A stretch of DNA of 39,586 bases from Gammaproteobacteria bacterium (GTDB lineage: Bacteria; Pseudomonadota; Gammaproteobacteria; Arenicellales; Arenicellaceae). The notes beneath the pieces are model-generated. The model saw only the letters and a list, made by a program, of their open reading frames with translations, did no database searches and was not told the DNA's origin. The DNA lies in contig JAFMHC010000017.1 of assembly GCA_017854775.1 (NCBI GenBank), positions 1-39,586 of the forward strand, given 5' to 3'. The position numbers and the translations under genes were made by a program. Of this stretch, positions 7,877-16,991 are shown piece after piece; the stretch's first letter is position 1; each line of letters begins with the position of its first letter.

Positions 7877-8824
7877 TTATGCGAGTATATTTTGTGCACT
7901 GCTGGCAAGCCAATGATAGAGCGGTATACCGAGTAATATATTAAATGGAAAGGTGATGCCTAACGAGGCGGTAAGTGACAGTGTCGGGTTTGCTTCGGGC
8001 ACTGAGATCCGCATGGCCGCTGGCACGGCGATATAAGAAGCACTCGCGAATAGGGTTGCTAAGATGGCAGTTCCGCCGATAGATAGGCCTAAGGCCAAAC
8101 CGGTAGCTGTACCGATGACGGAAAAAATTAGCGGTGTGACAATGCCAAATATTACTAAAAACAAACCATAGCGTTTCAAGCTACCAAGCTGGCTTGCCGT
8201 GATTAATCCCATCTCTAAGAGGAAAAGAGCGAGAATGCCTTTGAATAAATCGAAGAACAGCGGTGATATTGATTCAACCCCTGACGGCCCGCTTAACCAG
8301 CCAATGAACAGCCCGCCCAATAGGAACATCACGCCTTTACCGAGTAAAACTTCATGCCCGACAGTCGACCATTGGGTATCTTTTGACAAGCCTTTAGCCA
8401 AAACGATGCCGACCAAAATGGCGGGTATCTCTAATAACACTACAAATAATGCCATGTGCTCTTCGAACTCGATATTACGAGTGTTCATATAGGCGACAGC
8501 GACTGCGAACGTACCCACACTGACCGAGCCGTAATGAGCCGCTATTGAGGCAGAATCGGCTTTATTGAATTTGCCCACGTGTTTTAAAATTGGGAAGACT
8601 AGTAGCGGCAATAAAAAACCCATTCCAACGACTAACGCCATTTGCGGTAACAAAGTTGCGAACGGTTGATTTGCCAGCTCGATGCCGCCTTTTAAGCCGA
8701 TCGTGAGCAGCAACAGCATTGATACGAAGTCGTATATCTGGCTAGGGAGGCGCAGCTCAGATTTCATCGCTCCTGCGAATAAGCCGAAGAGAAAGAACCA
8801 AATTATGGGATCGATAGAGTTCAT
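7877..8824 (-). CDS. sbtA: SbtA-type sodium-dependent bicarbonate transporter
   Basis: A 315-residue membrane protein with about ten hydrophobic segments in two repeats. Family sequences include LPSQIYDFVSMLLLLTIGLKGG near residue 27-48, AAHYGSVSVGTFAVA (about 91-105) and the matching second-repeat stretch SASYIAVPAAMRISVPEANPTLSLTASLGITFPFNI. In cyanobacteria SbtA imports bicarbonate with sodium. The central cytoplasmic loop (GLSKDTQWSTVGHEVLLGKG) is short, making this protein smaller than the roughly 370-residue cyanobacterial ones. It is first in the minus-strand set sbtA-sbtB-purK-purE. No clear ribosome site precedes the ATG at 8824. Confidence 0.88.
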   Translation of the reverse strand: MNSIDPIIWFFLFGLFAGAMKSELRLPSQIYDFVSMLLLLTIGLKGGIELANQPFATLLPQMALVVGMGFLLPLLVFPILKHVGKFNKADSASIAAHYGSVSVGTFAVAVAYMNTRNIEFEEHMALFVVLLEIPAILVGIVLAKGLSKDTQWSTVGHEVLLGKGVMFLLGGLFIGWLSGPSGVESISPLFFDLFKGILALFLLEMGLITASQLGSLKRYGLFLVIFGIVTPLIFSVIGTATGLALGLSIGGTAILATLFASASYIAVPAAMRISVPEANPTLSLTASLGITFPFNILLGIPLYHWLASSAQNILA

Positions 8825-8866
8825 TAGGCGTAAAGTTTAGTTAGGCTGAGGCCTCTGTTAATAAGA

Positions 8867-8896
8867 AAAAGGCTCGGATACATCCGAGCCTTTTTA
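8867..8896. terminator. Bidirectional intrinsic terminator
   Basis: AAAAAGGCTCGGAT and ATCCGAGCCTTTTT are perfect complements around a 2-nt loop (AC). The A-run and T-run on either side make it work on both strands. On the minus strand it closes the YebE/DUF533 transcript before sbtA, so sbtA should have its own promoter in 8825-8866. Confidence 0.92.
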
Positions 8897-8909
8897 GTGC
8901 AGCTATAAT

Positions 8910-8939
8910 AGCTAATTGATAGTATAGCTAATTGATAGA
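8910..8939. repeat. 14-bp tandem direct repeat
   Basis: TAGCTAATTGATAG occurs at 8910-8923 and 8926-8939 (period 16) in the 3' untranslated stretch between the DUF533 gene and its terminator. It looks like a small local duplication with no assigned role. Confidence 0.7.
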
Positions 8940-8962
8940 ATTTAAGCAGTGACTTGATTGTC

Positions 8963-9685
8963 CTAGGCAGCGATGCCTTGATCGGCTTGTTGTTCTAGGT
9001 AGGCAGAAAGACCTCTGGGCAGATCTAAGGCGATCGCTAGATTGTTTAGAAATGTTCGTTCTGCTTGATCATCGACTTCAATCGCGAGATAACCAGCGAG
9101 ATAAACTTCGGCTTTATGATGATCTTGGGTGATGCCCGCGGTGATTTCTTGGATCGGTATATCGCGTGCCATCAAATCAAATACACCGCCTTTATCACTG
9201 GCGCTTAATTGAGCGCCCTCGATAGCGTCAAACAAGCGCTTATGCTCGACGGCATCGATATTACCATCCGCTTTTGATGCGGCAATCATCGTTTTGATCA
9301 AGGTCATGGTTAGTGGATTTTGAGTGGCCTCAATCAATCCATCGTTAAGTTGCGGCTGAGTTTGCGCGGCCGATTGAATGTCTTGATCGGTTACCGGCTG
9401 AGTTTGTCCCAAGGCTTTATTTTGTTGCCAATTGCCATAAGCCTTATATGCCAAGCCGCCTAAAACAGCGGTGCCGCCGAGAGTGGCAACTTTTTTAGCC
9501 ATTTTGCGAGTCGACTTGCTGCCAAGCAGTAAAGCCATAACGCCACCTGCTGCGGCGCCTCCCATTAAACCACCCGGTATAAAGGAGGACAGCCCCCCAG
9601 GTTGCTGCGCCGACACCTGATCGTTTTGCGGTGGGGTTTGATTGGTGTTTTGCGTGAGGCTATTTAAAATATTTTGTAAGTTCAT
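8963..9685 (-). CDS. YebE-like DUF533 / TerB-fold protein
   Basis: A 240-residue protein of the YebE/DUF533 family. The N-terminal 35 residues are Gln/Asn/Pro rich. A Gly/Ala-rich segment (about 35-55, GGLMGGAAAGGVMALLLGSK) and VATLGGTAVLGGLAYKAYGNW (about 67-87) look membrane-associated. The C-terminal half (about 125-225) is the helical TerB-like domain with KTMIAASKADGNIDAVEHKRLFDAI and LAGYLAIEVDDQAERTFLNNLAIALDLP. The biochemical role of the family is not known; E. coli yebE is linked to envelope stress. Possibly co-transcribed with the HPF-like gene 50 bases upstream. Confidence 0.85.
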   Translation of the reverse strand: MNLQNILNSLTQNTNQTPPQNDQVSAQQPGGLSSFIPGGLMGGAAAGGVMALLLGSKSTRKMAKKVATLGGTAVLGGLAYKAYGNWQQNKALGQTQPVTDQDIQSAAQTQPQLNDGLIEATQNPLTMTLIKTMIAASKADGNIDAVEHKRLFDAIEGAQLSASDKGGVFDLMARDIPIQEITAGITQDHHKAEVYLAGYLAIEVDDQAERTFLNNLAIALDLPRGLSAYLEQQADQGIAA

Positions 9686-9735
9686 TGTTTTGTTCCTGTA
9701 TAAATAAATTCGAAGAGTCTGGTAGTGGGGCTTTG

Positions 9736-10110
9736 CTATTCTGTAGTCTCAGTGATTTCAGTCTGTAGTTGCTGTTCCACCTGAAGAGACTGTGCAGAAG
9801 CCTTGTAGGCGCGGCGTTTACCGAGTTTGCGTAGGGTTATTCTCGATGCGCGGCCAAGCGCTTGGCGAATGCTTGCATAAGCATCCGAGCTGCGCTTGCG
9901 GACTACGATTGGTGCATGTCTTGCTAATTTGACTTCTACAGAGCACTCCTTGTCTACACCACCTTTGGGTCCGTTGACGTCTTTTAAGCGTATAACCAAG
10001 CGCTCTACTCGGTCTGTGCAGACACGCATGGATTTATTCGCGTGGTCCTTTATAAAAGAATCTAAGGCGCTGGTGATAGCGAAGTCATTCGAGTGAATTA
10101 CAGTTTGCAT
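9736..10110 (-). CDS. HPF/RaiA-like ribosome-associated factor
   Basis: A 124-residue protein of the sigma-54 modulation/S30EA family (hibernation-promoting factor, RaiA). The first 100 residues show the family pattern: SALDSFIKDHANKSM, VERLVIRLKDVNGPKGGVDKECSVEVKLARHAPIVVRKRSSDAYASIRQALGRASRITLRKLGKRR. The very basic face fits binding in the decoding channel of the small ribosomal subunit. It is a short type without the C-terminal dimerisation domain; a 20-residue Gln/Glu/Thr tail ends the chain. AGGAGG lies close before the ATG, predicting strong translation. It is not beside rpoN, where the classical hpf gene sits, so it is likely a stress-specific paralogue. Confidence 0.85.
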   Translation of the reverse strand: MQTVIHSNDFAITSALDSFIKDHANKSMRVCTDRVERLVIRLKDVNGPKGGVDKECSVEVKLARHAPIVVRKRSSDAYASIRQALGRASRITLRKLGKRRAYKASAQSLQVEQQLQTEITETTE

Positions 10111-10328
10111 TTTATTACCTCCTAGTTTCAGTGAGATAATAATAGCTAAATCAGAGATTTATAAAATTCGAATATTATTTAAAAAACATTCGGAAAATAC
10201 TTATAATTAAAAATCAGTGTGGTTTGCTTACTCTTAATGAAACTCGAAAGAGGTGTAGGCGATTAAGATGAGCCAGTTTTCTTAATGAGCTCTTAGCTTC
10301 GCAAATAGTTTCTTTTCTAGGGATGTCG

Positions 10329-11228
10329 CTACTTAGAAAGTAAGCGCTCGGACGTTTTTAATACGGTATCGACGGCCGGATGTTTTATTTTGCGTTCTGG
10401 CGAAATTCCATAGTAGCGGTCTGAAACAGACTCAATTCTACCAATGATAGCGACCTCGAACTGCGCCAATACATCGCGTTCAACCGCAGTAGCTACGCAA
10501 AAAATACCTCGGCCTGTTTGGCCAAAGAATTTCAGCAGCGCGCTATCATCAAACTCAGCGACTATTTTTGGTGCGATTTTTGTCTGAACGAACCACGATT
10601 CTAAATTCTGATGTAGCGCGGAATTGCGCCCAGGCATCAGAAACGGGGCCTGATGCAATGACTCTGGAAAGTTCGATTGATATTTCGCACAGTCTTCTTT
10701 GCGAGCGAAGAAGGTAATTCCAGATTGGCCGAGGTAGTGATTGATTGCTCTCACACTGACCCCTATCGGCAGAGGTTGGTCAGAAATTATCAAATCGAGT
10801 TTATTCATTGATAAATCGGCTAGCAAGCTTGGTAAGTCGCCCTCGTGGCACTCTAGAATGAAGCGACTGTCGATATCAAAACAATCGTTCAACATCTCGA
10901 AAACCATCACTTTTGGGATAGCGTCGACAATGCCGACATTGAAATTGGCAACCTGGCCGACGTCATGCGACGCTAGGGTTCTTGATAGCTCGTTGCCCAA
11001 GTTAAAAATATCCTCTGCATAGCGCAGGGTAATTTGACCTAAGCTATTAACTTCCAAGCGTTTGCCGTGCCTCTGAAACAAAGGCGCACCAATATAACTT
11101 TCAAACGTGGCTATCTGTCCGCTGACGGTTTGCGGGGTCACGTGCAAGGCTTCTGCCGCCCGAGTAACGCTGCCCTCTTTAGCAACTGCGTAGAAATACT
11201 GAAGGTGGTTAAAATTAAGTTGCTTCAT
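10329..11228 (-). CDS. nhaR: LysR-family regulator, NhaR type
   Basis: A 299-residue LysR regulator. The winged helix lies at residues 1-60 (LNFNHLQYFYAVAKEGSVTRAAEALHVTPQTVSGQIATFESYIGAPLF), which is NhaR-like. The remainder is the co-inducer domain. It is divergent from nhaA, 108 bases away, the classical arrangement in which NhaR activates nhaA in response to sodium. I chose the ATG at 11228 (MKQLNFNH) because GGAAG lies about seven bases upstream; a longer frame starts at 11243. NhaR identity rests on both sequence and neighbour. Confidence 0.9.
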   Translation of the reverse strand: MKQLNFNHLQYFYAVAKEGSVTRAAEALHVTPQTVSGQIATFESYIGAPLFQRHGKRLEVNSLGQITLRYAEDIFNLGNELSRTLASHDVGQVANFNVGIVDAIPKVMVFEMLNDCFDIDSRFILECHEGDLPSLLADLSMNKLDLIISDQPLPIGVSVRAINHYLGQSGITFFARKEDCAKYQSNFPESLHQAPFLMPGRNSALHQNLESWFVQTKIAPKIVAEFDDSALLKFFGQTGRGIFCVATAVERDVLAQFEVAIIGRIESVSDRYYGISPERKIKHPAVDTVLKTSERLLSK

Positions 11229-11336
11229 GTTGGTTGCTTCCAATGTTCGATAAAACCTGATTATAGTTAAATATAGTTCGAATATAATTAAATTCCCTTA
11301 ATCGTATACTTGGCCTCCCTATTTTACGAGGTTGTT
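11229..11336. promoter_or_regulatory. nhaR-nhaA divergent control region
   Basis: This 108-base region separates two divergent genes and must hold both promoters. Its centre is very A/T-rich with a TTCGAA core at 11277-11282 flanked by ATATAG and TATAAT. TATAAT at 11283-11288 is a possible -10 element for nhaA. A GAGG ribosome site precedes the nhaA ATG at 11337. A LysR-type site is expected here; its exact position is not clear. Confidence 0.5.
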
Positions 11337-12515
11337 ATGAATTTAACTAAGTTGATTCACCATGAGTCTTTTGGTGGTGCTCTACTGGTAGCTGCTGCTT
11401 TGGTAGCGATGGTGCTAGCCAACTCGCCGGCTAGTGTCTTTTACGTTGGCTTTTTAGATGTGCCGGTTGAAGTTGCTTTTGGGTCGCTTGAAATAGCCAA
11501 GCCGTTGTTGCTCTGGGTTAACGACGGTTTAATGGCGCTGTTTTTCTTACTTATCGGCTTGGAGATAAAACGAGAAGTTTTAGATGGCAATTTGTCATCC
11601 AAAGAACAAATCATATTGCCGGCAATCGGGGCGGTTGCCGGTATTGTATTTCCGGCCCTTATCTATGTGTTTTTTACCATTGATGATCCGATTGGAATAC
11701 GCGGCTGGGCAATCCCATCAGCCACGGATATTGCCTTTGCGATTGGTGTGTTTACCTTATTTGGAACGCGCTTGCCGTTATCTTTAAAGCTATTTCTATT
11801 AAGTGTCGCAATCTTTGACGATATCGGAGCGATCGTTATTATTGCCTTATTCTACTCGGCTGAGCTTTCAACGGCCTCGCTAATGGTTGGCATAGCTGGC
11901 TTAGTGATTTTGTTTTTACTTAATCGCTTTAAGGTTAATACATTGTCTCCCTATGCGGTTGTCGGAATGATCGTTTGGGTCGCCGTTCTGAAATCTGGAG
12001 TGCATGCAACATTGGCTGGTTTTGCCATCGCATGGTTCATTCCACTGAAGCTCAAAAACCAAAATGGTAAACCGATGTTGCCCGAGCTCGAGCATGCGTT
12101 GCATCCTTGGATCGCCTTCTTCGTGCTTCCTTTGTTTGCATTCGCCAATGCTGGCATCGATCTCGGCAATATTGGTGTCGGCGATTTATTTAGCCCGATT
12201 ACCCTTGGCATTGCCTTGGGTCTATTCGTCGGCAAACAAATAGGCATATTTGGTATGTGTTACTTGGCTATCAAGTTGAATTTGGCAAAACTACCTGAAG
12301 GCGCATCGTGGCCTCAGTTCTACGGTGTTTGCTTACTGTGTGGTATTGGCTTCACGATGAGTTTGTTCATTGGAACGCTCGCCTTTGAAGACCAAGAGTT
12401 GGCCTATCAAACGACCGTGAAGCTTGGCGTTATGATTGGTTCAATAGCGTCTGCATTACTCGCGGTTACTGTATTAAATGCGTCAAAAAACAAGCCGTTA
12501 GTTGTAACTGACTAA
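11337..12515 (+). CDS. nhaA: NhaA-type Na+/H+ antiporter
   Basis: A 392-residue inner-membrane antiporter that expels sodium in exchange for protons. Family motifs are clear: HHESFGGALLVAAALVAMVLANSP at the N-terminus, WVNDGLMALFFLLIGLEIKREVL, IPSATDIAFAIGVF, the ion-binding aspartate pair in LSVAIFDDIGAIVIIALFY, and a C-terminal GIGFTMSLFIGTLAF. The start at 11337 is preferred because GAGG lies five bases upstream; the frame can be extended to a TTG at 11310 but nothing supports it. It is divergent from nhaR. A small secreted protein gene follows 43 bases later. Confidence 0.97.
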   Translation: MNLTKLIHHESFGGALLVAAALVAMVLANSPASVFYVGFLDVPVEVAFGSLEIAKPLLLWVNDGLMALFFLLIGLEIKREVLDGNLSSKEQIILPAIGAVAGIVFPALIYVFFTIDDPIGIRGWAIPSATDIAFAIGVFTLFGTRLPLSLKLFLLSVAIFDDIGAIVIIALFYSAELSTASLMVGIAGLVILFLLNRFKVNTLSPYAVVGMIVWVAVLKSGVHATLAGFAIAWFIPLKLKNQNGKPMLPELEHALHPWIAFFVLPLFAFANAGIDLGNIGVGDLFSPITLGIALGLFVGKQIGIFGMCYLAIKLNLAKLPEGASWPQFYGVCLLCGIGFTMSLFIGTLAFEDQELAYQTTVKLGVMIGSIASALLAVTVLNASKNKPLVVTD

Positions 12516-12558
12516 CCTGAAATTAATCTAAACCAATTTGAAACTTAAGAGGATACTC

Positions 12559-13020
12559 ATGAAATATACTATTGCTCTACTGTCGTTGCTTACTCTAACA
12601 CTGTTTAACGCCAGCGCCGCGCACGCTCAAAGCGAGCCAATTGCTAAACCAAAAGGGGCGGCTATGACTGAGGTAACCGTGATCGTGGATAAGCTGCGTT
12701 GCTCGGATGACACGGATGCGATGGATGATTGCTTGTCTTTCATTAAAGGTTTTTTGCAAGGGGCCATACTAACCGATACGGCAATCATTAAATCGATTGA
12801 TGAATCTGAGCCAACCCTTGCGGAGCGAGCATTTAAAACACGCCTCGGCACAAGGGCCTCATCGCCGACCGCCTTGGCTGGCTTTTGTTTGCCAGAGCAA
12901 AGAACAGTTTTGGATATTGCTGAAGAAACTTTAGATCACGTAAAAGACTCAGAGCGAAATTCAGTCCAACTAGCAAGCAACGTCTATCGTTCCTTAAAGA
13001 CAGACTACCCTTGTGAGTAG
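12559..13020 (+). CDS. Small exported Rap1a/Tai-like protein
   Basis: A 153-residue protein with a clean signal peptide (about 1-24, ending AHAQ). Four cysteines remain in the mature part (LRCSDD, DDCLSF, GFCLPE, YPCE), enough for two disulfides. The DDCLSFIKGFLQGA, FCLPEQ and terminal ...L-TDYPCE pattern resembles the Rap1a/Tai family of periplasmic proteins, some of which are type VI secretion immunity proteins. No type VI effector is near, so immunity is not supported here. AGAGGA stands just before the ATG at 12559. It may be cotranscribed with nhaA. Family call is moderate. Confidence 0.65.
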   Translation: MKYTIALLSLLTLTLFNASAAHAQSEPIAKPKGAAMTEVTVIVDKLRCSDDTDAMDDCLSFIKGFLQGAILTDTAIIKSIDESEPTLAERAFKTRLGTRASSPTALAGFCLPEQRTVLDIAEETLDHVKDSERNSVQLASNVYRSLKTDYPCE

Positions 13021-13203
13021 CTTTGCTGATATTTCCTTGTCGAAGGGGTTCAATTGTCTATTTGGCTGTTGATACATGGGTGATTGAACTTTTATTTTGG
13101 CAAAAATAAAGGTTATTCTCTGAATAAGTGAAAATACAAGGAAAAATGATGGGCATTGTTGAGCTAGACTTTTACCAGACAATTATCAAACGCTTATTCG
13201 GCT

Positions 13204-16200
13204 ATGACAAACTTAGAGCAATTACGCGACGCGATTCGACGGCTACATACAGCTAACGAAGAGACGGTACTGAACAACTTAATAGATCGCGCGCAATTAT
13301 CCGCAAGCTTGCTGGCGGATGCATCAAGTGCCGGCGCCGATTTGGTTAGAGCCGTACGGGGCGACGACAAGCCTGGTTTAATGGAAGTGTTTTTAGCCGA
13401 ATACGGTTTATCGACTGATGAAGGCGTGGCGTTAATGTGTTTAGCCGAAGCGCTATTGAGGGTGCCAGATAGCGAAACGATTGATGACTTGATTGAAGAT
13501 AAAATTGCACCTTCAAGTTGGGGAGAGCATTTAGGTAAGTCATCGTCGTCATTGGTGAACGCCGCGACTTGGGGCCTTATGCTGACTGGTAAAGTGTTGG
13601 ATGAGACTTCAAGTAATGCTATTTCATCGACTCTGCGGGGCGCTGTTAAACGCATTGGCGAACCGGTGATTCGGGTCGCGGTTAAACGTGCGATGAAAGA
13701 AATGGGCAACCAGTTTGTATTAGGCGAGACGATTCAATCGGCGGTTAAGCGTGGAGTCAAACGCGTGGCCCAAGGCTACACTTATTCTTACGATATGTTG
13801 GGAGAGGCGGCGCTGACAGCTGATGATGCTTCGAGCTTTTTTAAAAGTTATCAAGCGGCCGTTGAAGCCTTATCGAAAGATGCAACTAATGATGATATCC
13901 GTGGCAATCCTGGTATCTCAATTAAGTTGTCGGCCTTACACCCGCGCTATGAAACTTCGCAACGAGAACGTGTGCTGAGTGAGCTTGTGCCGCGCACCTT
14001 AGAACTAGCGTTGCAGGCTAAGAGCGCCAATATGGGCATGAATATCGATGCCGAAGAAGCCGATAGGCTAGACCTGTCGCTTGATGTTATCGAGGCGGTG
14101 TTACGAGACCCTAGACTGGCTGGCTGGGACGGCTTTGGGGTTGTGGTTCAAGCTTATGGTAAACGTGCCAGCGCGGTGATCGAATGGCTTTACGCGCTGG
14201 CCGAGCGCTATGACCGAAAAATCATGGTGCGTTTGGTTAAGGGTGCTTATTGGGATTACGAGATTAAACGGGCGCAGGTCGAGGGTTTAAGTAGCTTTCC
14301 GGTATTCACCAGAAAGTCGGCTACCGATGTTGCTTATATTTGTTGTGCTAAACAGCTGTTAGCCGCAACCGATCGAATCTACCCTCAATTTGCCACGCAT
14401 AATGCGCATTCCGTTGCGGCAGTTCAGGCACTTAATGCCGCGGCTGAATCCGACTTGGACGGTGCCTACGAGTTTCAATGCTTGCATGGCATGGGCGAAT
14501 CACTTTACAAGCACATCACCGCAAACAGCGATTCACGTTGTCGTATCTACGCACCAGTCGGTGAGCATCGAGACCTGCTTGCTTACTTGGTTCGGCGCTT
14601 GCTGGAGAACGGCGCCAACTCTTCCTTTGTAAATCAAGTGATTGACGAAGATGTCAGCCCAGAAGAAATTGCCGCTGACCCACTGACAACATGGCGTACC
14701 GAGATCAGTACTAATCTCAGTAACAAGGCATCGCCGATAGACATGCCAAAAGATTTATACCAACCTGAGCGCGCGAATTCAGCCGGCTGGGACTTAAGCG
14801 ACTTTGATGACATCGATAAGTTTGATCGAGCGCGTGACCCATTCAAACACACAAAGTGGCATGCCAGCCCGTTACTTGCCCACGCTCCGATTGGTCAAGC
14901 ACCTATAGAGGTTCGCAATCCTTATAATCCAGAAGAGCTAGTCGGCAGCGTCGTCGAAGCCAGCCTCAGTGATGTTGAAGGTGCTATTGTTGCCGCCGAG
15001 ACTTGGTCATTTGTGTCCGGCGCTGAGCGCGCGCGCGTGCTAAATAAAGCGGCCGATTTATATGAGAAAAATCATGGTGAACTGTTTGCCGTATTAACTC
15101 GAGAAGCGGGTAAGTCGCCTAATGATGCGGTTGCTGAACTGCGTGAAGCTGTCGATTTTCTGAGATACTATGCATCACAGATTGAACAATTAGACAGCCG
15201 CAAAGCGCGTGGTATTTTTGCTTGTATCTCTCCATGGAACTTTCCGTTGGCAATCTTTACCGGACAAGTCGTAGCCGCGTTAGCCGCTGGCAATGGTGTC
15301 TTGGCTAAGCCTGCCGATCCAACACCAATAGTAGCTTACTTAGCCGTTCAGCTATTGCATAAGGCGGGTGTGCCTAGGTCGGTATTGCAGTTATTACCAG
15401 GTAGCGGGCAGCTGGTTGGAGCCGCCTTGGCGGGAGACTCTAGGTTGCAAGGTATTTGTTTTACCGGTTCAACTAACACAGCACAGACGATTAATAAAGC
15501 GCAAGCTAATAATGCCTCGGCAAGCGCGCCCTTAATCGCCGAAACGGGTGGCCTTAACGCCATGATTGTTGACTCAACAGCACTGCCTGAGCGGGCCATT
15601 AGCGACATTGTCGTCTCAGCGTTTCAATCTGCTGGGCAGCGCTGCTCGGCATTACGTTTGTTATATCTTCAAGAAGACATTGCCGATAATTTCTTAACCA
15701 TGCTTTATGGTGCAATGGATGAGTTGACGCTGGGTGACCCTTGGCAACTAGATACTGACGTAGGGCCGCTAATCAGTGAGGACGCGCGGCGTGACATTCA
15801 AGCTTATGTCGACAACGCAGAACAGCAATCGCGCTTACTGAAGAAACTCGCAATACCGAGTGTTGGTCACTTCGTTGCACCAACGGTTATCAAGGTCGAT
15901 GGTATTGCTGATATGGCGAAAGAAATCTTTGGGCCAGTACTTCATGTGGCCACCTTTAAAGCCAATAAAATCGGTCAGTTGGTGAAAGACATCAACGCTA
16001 GCGGCTACGGACTTACCTTTGGCTTGCATACGCGGATTGACGACCGTGTAGAGAGAATTACTACCGGTCTACAGGTTGGTAATATGTACGTTAACAGAAA
16101 CCAGATTGGTGCGGTGGTGGGTACACAGCCTTTCGGCGGTGAAAACCTTTCTGGCACTGGCCCCAAAGCGGGTGGTCCACACTATTTAAAACGCTTCGTC

Positions 16201-16725
16201 AGCAATAGTGATGATCATCAATCTATTAATGTGGTCGCTGGGCCAGAAGTGACTATTGATGTGGCGCAGAATGCGCTCAATGCATTGAGCGACCAACGCC
16301 AGCAAGTTTCGAGTCGTTACCTTCCTGGGCCAACCGGTGAGTCGAACAAATTATCTGTGTTCCCGATTGGACGGGTGCTTTGCTTGGGGCCAACACCTGA
16401 ACTAGCCAAGGCCCAGGCAGAAGCAGCTCAAAGTGTTGGTTGTCAAACTCTAATTATTTGCCCAAGTGCAACCGACGAGCATTCGATCAACGGCTTATTG
16501 TCAAGAGAACTGTTAACCGACCTTAATGGTTTCGCTGCGGTAGTCTGTAGCAGCGATGCCGCTGACTTGAGCGAAATTCGTAAGGCATTAGCGGCGCGCA
16601 AGGGTGCTTTAGTGCCGCTAGTGACTGAAAATAATATCGCCGAGCGCTGTGTTATTGAACGTCACCTTTGTATTGATACCACCGCCGCTGGCGGTAATGT
16701 CGCTTTGCTAGCAAGTATGGGCTAA
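13204..16725 (+). CDS. putA: Bifunctional proline dehydrogenase / P5C dehydrogenase PutA
   Basis: A 1173-residue PutA that oxidises proline to glutamate in two steps. The FAD proline dehydrogenase barrel covers about residues 180-480 (GNPGISIKLSALHPRYE, MVRLVKGAYWDYEIKRAQ, LVRRLLENGANSSFVNQV). The aldehyde dehydrogenase domain covers about 550-1010 with ISPWNFPLAIFTGQV, E780 in ETGGLNAM and catalytic C814 in QSAGQRCSALR, the same 34-residue spacing as in E. coli PutA. About 160 C-terminal residues match the extra domain of long PutAs. The N-terminal ribbon-helix-helix DNA-binding domain of E. coli PutA is absent, so this enzyme should not repress its own gene. No good ribosome site is seen before the ATG. 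Confidence 0.97.
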   Translation: MTNLEQLRDAIRRLHTANEETVLNNLIDRAQLSASLLADASSAGADLVRAVRGDDKPGLMEVFLAEYGLSTDEGVALMCLAEALLRVPDSETIDDLIEDKIAPSSWGEHLGKSSSSLVNAATWGLMLTGKVLDETSSNAISSTLRGAVKRIGEPVIRVAVKRAMKEMGNQFVLGETIQSAVKRGVKRVAQGYTYSYDMLGEAALTADDASSFFKSYQAAVEALSKDATNDDIRGNPGISIKLSALHPRYETSQRERVLSELVPRTLELALQAKSANMGMNIDAEEADRLDLSLDVIEAVLRDPRLAGWDGFGVVVQAYGKRASAVIEWLYALAERYDRKIMVRLVKGAYWDYEIKRAQVEGLSSFPVFTRKSATDVAYICCAKQLLAATDRIYPQFATHNAHSVAAVQALNAAAESDLDGAYEFQCLHGMGESLYKHITANSDSRCRIYAPVGEHRDLLAYLVRRLLENGANSSFVNQVIDEDVSPEEIAADPLTTWRTEISTNLSNKASPIDMPKDLYQPERANSAGWDLSDFDDIDKFDRARDPFKHTKWHASPLLAHAPIGQAPIEVRNPYNPEELVGSVVEASLSDVEGAIVAAETWSFVSGAERARVLNKAADLYEKNHGELFAVLTREAGKSPNDAVAELREAVDFLRYYASQIEQLDSRKARGIFACISPWNFPLAIFTGQVVAALAAGNGVLAKPADPTPIVAYLAVQLLHKAGVPRSVLQLLPGSGQLVGAALAGDSRLQGICFTGSTNTAQTINKAQANNASASAPLIAETGGLNAMIVDSTALPERAISDIVVSAFQSAGQRCSALRLLYLQEDIADNFLTMLYGAMDELTLGDPWQLDTDVGPLISEDARRDIQAYVDNAEQQSRLLKKLAIPSVGHFVAPTVIKVDGIADMAKEIFGPVLHVATFKANKIGQLVKDINASGYGLTFGLHTRIDDRVERITTGLQVGNMYVNRNQIGAVVGTQPFGGENLSGTGPKAGGPHYLKRFVSNSDDHQSINVVAGPEVTIDVAQNALNALSDQRQQVSSRYLPGPTGESNKLSVFPIGRVLCLGPTPELAKAQAEAAQSVGCQTLIICPSATDEHSINGLLSRELLTDLNGFAAVVCSSDAADLSEIRKALAARKGALVPLVTENNIAERCVIERHLCIDTTAAGGNVALLASMG

Positions 16726-16991
16726 GGTCAAGAGCACAAAGGTTGGTAGCGGCTGTCTTCGCCTCAATGGCATGTGCAGCCCTACTAGTTTAGGCCGATA
16801 TGAGTTTGTTTAAGAAAGGTCATTAAAATGTACAAATAAGTTGCTTGTCATGCAAATGTAAACTAAATTCTTAACGCTTAGTCAATTCACTAGGGTTGCT
16901 GAAAACATTGCTCGACGAAAAATGGAGGAGTTTCAAACTATTTTTATCTTGTCCCTGAGTTATATTGAGGCTCAATAGGGATGTTTAGTTG

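Noticed and set aside
5881-8824. Part of a carbon-concentrating mechanism for carbon fixation
   Set aside because: No RuBisCO, carboxysome or Dab genes are seen, and the transporter is tied to purK and purE instead.
12559-13020. Type VI secretion immunity protein
   Set aside because: Rap1a/Tai-like sequence alone does not show immunity; no effector or secretion gene is nearby.
16726-16991. tRNA or small RNA after putA
   Set aside because: No cloverleaf, terminator or strong hairpin could be found; I see nothing in this gap apart from the likely GST promoter.
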